Position numbers and translations under genes: made by a program. From Microcystis aeruginosa NIES-4325 (GTDB lineage Bacteria > Cyanobacteriota > Cyanobacteriia > Cyanobacteriales > Microcystaceae), in the NCBI RefSeq assembly GCF_008974145.1, contig NZ_BJKP01000034.1, forward strand, positions 1 through 38,921: a stretch of 38,921 nucleotides of DNA. Reading direction: 5' to 3'. Position 1 is the first letter of the stretch, and every line of letters begins with the position of its first letter. Positions 36,198-38,921 of the stretch are shown here, piece by piece. A model generated the notes under the pieces. It did not search any database and was not told the DNA's origin. It worked only from the letters and a program-made list of their open reading frames with translations.

Positions 36198-36293
36198 ATG
36201 GAAAGCGTCGCTTACATTTTGGTTTTAACTATGGCTTTGGCGGTAATTTTCTTCGCCATCGCCTTCCGGGAACCTCCCCGGATTCAAAAGTAA
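36198..36293 (+). CDS. psbT: Photosystem II protein T (31 residues)
   Basis: A 31-codon gene: MESVAYILVLTMALAVIFFA followed by IAFREPPRIQK. This is the highly conserved single-helix PsbT, which sits at the photosystem II dimer interface and helps recovery of the acceptor side after photodamage. The helix spans about residues 4-22; the stromal tail FREPPRIQK is diagnostic. The gene lies between rplL and nrdR on the same strand and is closed by a terminator at 36332. In plastids and many cyanobacteria psbT follows psbB; here it does not. Confidence 0.95.
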   Translation: MESVAYILVLTMALAVIFFAIAFREPPRIQK

Positions 36294-36331
36294 ATTTCTT
36301 AACTCCGTTTAGGTTAATAATTTTCTTCCCC

Positions 36332-36366
36332 GAGCCGCCCGCTTGTCAAAAGCAGGTTAGCGGCTC
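36332..36366 (+). terminator. Intrinsic terminator after psbT
   Basis: Outer stem GAGCCGC / GCGGCTC and an inner GCTT / AAGC helix, followed by TGGTTTTCG. It is 39 nt beyond the psbT stop and ahead of nrdR, so it probably ends the psbT transcript. Confidence 0.7.
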
Positions 36367-36420
36367 TGGTTTTCGTATTTAAAGGCTTAAATTAAAGGTT
36401 CCCCTCACCGAGCGCCTCCT

Positions 36421-36936
36421 ATGCAATGCCCTAATTGTCAGCATACCGATAGTCGCGTTTTAGAGTCCCGTTCCTCCGAAAACGGTCAGAGCATTCGTCG
36501 TCGTCGTGAATGCTTAAAGTGTAAATATCGCTTCACCACCTACGAGCGCATCGAATTCGTGCCGATCACGGTGATTAAAAAAGATGGTAAACGAGAATCT
36601 TTTGATCGCTCTAAATTGCTGCGGGGGATCGTCCGCGCCTGCGAAAAAACTGGCATTCCCCACTCAAGATTAGATGCGATCGTCAATGATATCGAATCCC
36701 GTCTGCAGCAAGACTCAAAACGGGAGGTAACAAGTCAGGAGATCGGTAAATTAGTCCTAGAATACCTCCGGCAAGAATCGGAAGTGGCCTATGTGCGATT
36801 TGCTTCGGTTTACGGCAATTTTCAGGGAATTAGAGACTTTATCGCCGCTTTAGCGCTGCTGCAATCCTCCGAAATCGAACGCACTCATCCTTCTTGGTCT
36901 CCAGTGGAAGAAGCCAGCGTGATCACCTCGTCTTAA
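36421..36936 (+). CDS. nrdR: Transcriptional repressor NrdR
   Basis: A 171-residue regulator of ribonucleotide reductase genes. The N-terminal zinc ribbon uses the cysteines of [17 protein letters not shown] and [17 protein letters not shown]. The ATP-cone domain (about residues 49-139) senses dATP versus ATP ([39 protein letters not shown]-like segment, [13 protein letters not shown]). Length is slightly above the usual 150, with a polar tail ending [10 protein letters not shown]. It starts at ATG 36421, downstream of the psbT terminator. No reductase gene is in the window. Confidence 0.97.
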   Translation: MQCPNCQHTDSRVLESRSSENGQSIRRRRECLKCKYRFTTYERIEFVPITVIKKDGKRESFDRSKLLRGIVRACEKTGIPHSRLDAIVNDIESRLQQDSKREVTSQEIGKLVLEYLRQESEVAYVRFASVYGNFQGIRDFIAALALLQSSEIERTHPSWSPVEEASVITSS

Positions 36937-37168
36937 ATAGTTCCCGATTCAGTTATAATTAGGATCCCTTGTGGTATTTAAAGCCCAAGCTCTGGTTAGA
37001 TTCCTAAAAGTCATTCTTGAGGCGGATTGCCTCTAGGAAAGCGGGATGCGGCAGTTCATCCCCTAGGCTCTGCCTGGAAACTAAATTGGGATACATCTCC
37101 TTTATTTAGAAACTGTACATCACATAGGAGGAAAAACCTACGGAAATTCCGAGGACCAAACAACGTAC
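36937..37168 (+). promoter_or_regulatory. Promoter and leader of the S1 gene
   Basis: 232 bases between nrdR and the S1 gene. A TATAAT -10 lies at 36954-36959 with no good -35, giving a leader of about 200 nt. It has a small hairpin GAGGC-GGATT-GCCTC (37019-37033), and AGGAGG sits well before the start codon. A long leader would fit autogenous control of S1, which is inference. Confidence 0.5.
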
Positions 37169-38161
37169 ATGACCACCCAAAAAACCGCAGACAAAAACAT
37201 AGGCTTTACCCATGAAGATTTTGCCGCCCTTCTAGACAAATACGATTATCATTTCAGTCCGGGAGATGTTGTCGCCGGGACTGTTTTCAGCATGGAACCC
37301 CGGGGAGCGCTCATCGATATCGGTGCTAAAACCGCCGCTTTTATCCCCGTGCAGGAGATGTCGATCAACCGCGTCGATAATCCCGAAGAAGTTTTACAAC
37401 CCAACGAAACCAGGGAATTTTTCATCCTTACCGACGAGAATGAAGATGGACAGCTAACCCTGTCGATCCGTCGCATTGAATATATGCGCGCTTGGGAACG
37501 GGTGCGTCAATTACAGAAAGAAGATGCTACCGTGCGATCAAATGTTTTCGCCACTAACCGTGGTGGGGCATTAGTCAGGATTGAAGGTCTCCGCGGCTTT
37601 ATCCCCGGTTCTCACATTAGCACCAGAGAGGCGAAAGAGGATTTAGTTGGTCAGGAATTGCCCTTAAAGTTTTTAGAAGTGGATGAGGATCGCAACCGTC
37701 TCGTCTTGAGTCATCGTCGCGCTTTAGTGGAACGCAAGATGAACGGTTTAGCCGTGGGACAGGTGGTAATCGGTTCCGTGCGTGGAATCAAGCCCTACGG
37801 TGCTTTCATCGATATCGGTGGAGTCAGTGGTTTACTGCATATTTCCGAAATCTCTCACGATCACATTGACACCCCCCACACGGTTTTTAATGTCAATGAT
37901 GAGTTAAAAGTGATGATTATCGATCTCGATGCCGAAAGAGGTCGCATTTCCCTCTCGACTAAACAATTAGAGCCAGAACCGGGAGATATGCTAAAAAATC
38001 GCCCGTTAGTGTTTGAGAAAGCCGAAGAAATGGCGATTAAATACCGAGAAAAACGTCTAGCGGAAGCGGAAGGCCGGACTATCTCGGAAGTAGTTGAAGA
38101 AATTGAAGTCCCCCCCGCCTTGGAGGAGGAAGATTTAGTTCTCGCTGCTACCGAGGAGTAG
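37169..38161 (+). CDS. rpsA: 30S ribosomal protein S1
   Basis: A 330-residue S1 protein, which binds mRNA at the small subunit. Cyanobacterial S1 is shorter than the 557-residue enterobacterial form and here has three S1 (OB-fold) domains: about residues 29-100 (SPGDVVAGTVFSMEPRGALI), 115-185 (VFATNRGGALVRIEGLRGFI) and 195-268 (GQVVIGSVRGIKPYGAFIDI, HISEISHDHIDTPHTVF). The C-terminal tail is acidic. The start is ATG 37169. It stands alone after nrdR with its own promoter. Confidence 0.96.
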   Translation: MTTQKTADKNIGFTHEDFAALLDKYDYHFSPGDVVAGTVFSMEPRGALIDIGAKTAAFIPVQEMSINRVDNPEEVLQPNETREFFILTDENEDGQLTLSIRRIEYMRAWERVRQLQKEDATVRSNVFATNRGGALVRIEGLRGFIPGSHISTREAKEDLVGQELPLKFLEVDEDRNRLVLSHRRALVERKMNGLAVGQVVIGSVRGIKPYGAFIDIGGVSGLLHISEISHDHIDTPHTVFNVNDELKVMIIDLDAERGRISLSTKQLEPEPGDMLKNRPLVFEKAEEMAIKYREKRLAEAEGRTISEVVEEIEVPPALEEEDLVLAATEE

Positions 38162-38162
38162 G

Positions 38163-38201
38163 TCAGTTATCAGTTATGGGTTATCAGTTATGGGTTATCA
38201 G
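38163..38201. repeat. Tandem TTATCAGTTATGGG repeat
   Basis: Two 14-bp units plus a partial one, straight after the S1 stop. Related to the CAGTGATCAGT family seen elsewhere in the window. Confidence 0.7.
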
Positions 38202-38302
38202 GAGGCAGTACCGATGAAAAAAATTTTCACCACCACAGATGAAAGAGGTTTCCTTCCCTATACCCCACACCCGTTCGGCGGTTCGGCTGAACGTTCGTGT
38301 TA

Positions 38303-38417
38303 GTGAGCCTGTCGAACTACTGAGCGTTCGACAAAGCTCACGCAGCGGTTCTACAGGCTCACCGTCCGCTCGACTGAGCGTTCGACAAAAGCTCACGCCG
38401 AAGTCTCACGCCGAAGT
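38303..38417. repeat. Mosaic of GTGAGCCTGTCGAAC inverted repeats and a 13-bp tandem repeat
   Basis: GTGAGCCTGTCGAAC (38303-38317) pairs with GTTCGACAAAGCTCAC (38326-38341). The unit returns with changes as GGTTCTACAGGCTCAC (ending 38361) and as GAGCGTTCGACAAAAGCTC (from 38377). A 13-bp unit, CTCACGCCGAAGT, is then repeated twice (38392-38417). The segment is GC-richer than its surroundings and non-coding. Confidence 0.75.
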
Positions 38418-38517
38418 CTCGCCGAACGCCTGAAGATGGAAGTTCTTTGGTTAAAGAGTCAGAAGATACCGCACCAAAAAACTTGTCAGTTAGCAGGAAT
38501 CTCGCCAAATACCTTAT

Positions 38518-38613
38518 TATAGCGTTTCCTGTTCGCAAGAGGTACATTATCAATGTTGAAAAGCTTAATTATCAAAGGTTTAAGTGTGTCACACGGGCGT
38601 GAGAACCGCTATA
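38518..38613 (-). repeat. 96-bp MITE-like element, copy 3 (inverted)
   Basis: Nearly identical to copy 1 at 1874-1969 when read on the minus strand, with three differences by eye (a CACAC to CACGC change and a GG to AC change). TATAGCG ends are intact, so this subfamily has moved recently. It lies beside an IS1-type remnant. Confidence 0.85.
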
Positions 38614-38680
38614 CATCAATCAAGTAGAGCCAGGAATTGTGCAGTGTAAAAATGCTGGCGTTGCTGAATTAAGCTATGAA

Positions 38681-38857
38681 TCAGTAAGGAATAGGCACTT
38701 CTTGAAACTTCAGATAATGAATTAATAAACGAATAGAGTATCCTAACATTTCTGTAGACTTAGAATAGCAGAGTGTTTGGCGATGCAATCGGGCTAGATA
38801 ATGTCTTAAACGTGTGTTCTCACCCTCTACTCTGGTCATATAAGTCTTACTAAGTAC
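38681..38857 (-). pseudogene. IS1-family transposase, C-terminal remnant
   Basis: On the minus strand 38839-38681 encodes MTRVEGENTRLRHYLARLHR, then QTLCYSKSTEMLGYSIRLLI and HYLKFQEVPIPY-stop, the recognisable C-terminus of IS1-family InsB transposases. Upstream the frame meets a TAG (38858-38860) and unrelated AT-rich sequence, so the catalytic N-terminal part is gone. Confidence 0.75.
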
Positions 38858-38894
38858 CTAAGCAAAATTAATTACACATTTCGATAAAGCTTTT

Positions 38895-38921
38895 GCCTAT
38901 TGCCTATTGCCTTTTGCCTAT
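38895..38921. repeat. GCCTATT heptamer tandem repeat, cut by the window edge
   Basis: GCCTATT occurs twice in tandem followed by GCCTTTTGCCTAT. A typical cyanobacterial short tandem heptamer; its extent beyond the window is unknown. Confidence 0.7.

Noticed and set aside
36188-36382. 64-codon frame overlapping psbT
   Set aside because: It is the wrong frame of psbT; the 31-codon psbT frame matches the known protein almost exactly.

Overview
The window reads as chromosomal DNA of a unicellular bloom-forming cyanobacterium, most likely Microcystis (by recognition, not by search). Evidence: photosystem II psbT, magnesium chelatase chlD, the RuBisCO regulator rbcR, several cyanobacteria-only unknown families, at least a dozen HIP1 octamers (GCGATCGC), heptamer-type tandem repeats, and many small mobile-element remnants.

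Layout. 1-6.8 kb: the start of an unknown gene running off the left edge, a TldE/PmbA-like gene, IS630 and MITE debris, the purA-rplY pair, and an AT-rich acyltransferase-SGNH gene. 6.8-15.4 kb: an LptF/LptG-type permease, a translationally coupled pair (enolase-superfamily epimerase plus DUF1611 P-loop protein), a small unknown gene, a zinc-finger-less DnaJ, a TVP38/TMEM64 membrane protein and a glycogen debranching enzyme.

15.4-19.9 kb is the most interesting part. On the minus strand a RecB/Cas4-like Fe-S nuclease gene lies 3 nt upstream of a long, apparently catalytic prokaryotic Argonaute. The MID pocket (Y-K-Q-K) and the PIWI tetrad (D-E-D-D) both appear complete. A 49-codon leucine-zipper ORF follows, and past an in-frame TGA the frame continues for 26 codons. 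Divergently there is an XRE repressor plus an ImmA/IrrE-type metalloprotease. The shared intergenic region holds two 19-bp operator-like inverted repeats, one overlapping the repressor promoter. The arrangement looks like a guide-directed DNA-defence module under a protease-releasable switch; this control is inference.

20-32 kb is mostly ordinary: rbcR, small membrane and protease genes, a coiled-coil gene cut from its membrane anchor by a stop codon, an orphan ABC-2 permease, chlD, a lipoprotein with its partner, a DUF1824 gene, ispD, a hexapeptide acetyltransferase and a family 2 glycosyltransferase. 32-34.9 kb is a transposon graveyard: a HicB-like fragment, an IS1634-type transposase broken by a frameshift and a stop, and MITEs. 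34.9-38.2 kb is housekeeping: an L10 leader with an attenuator-like hairpin, rplJ-rplL, psbT, nrdR and ribosomal protein S1. The right edge is again repeats, a third MITE copy and an IS1 fragment. No tRNA, rRNA or CRISPR array was seen.
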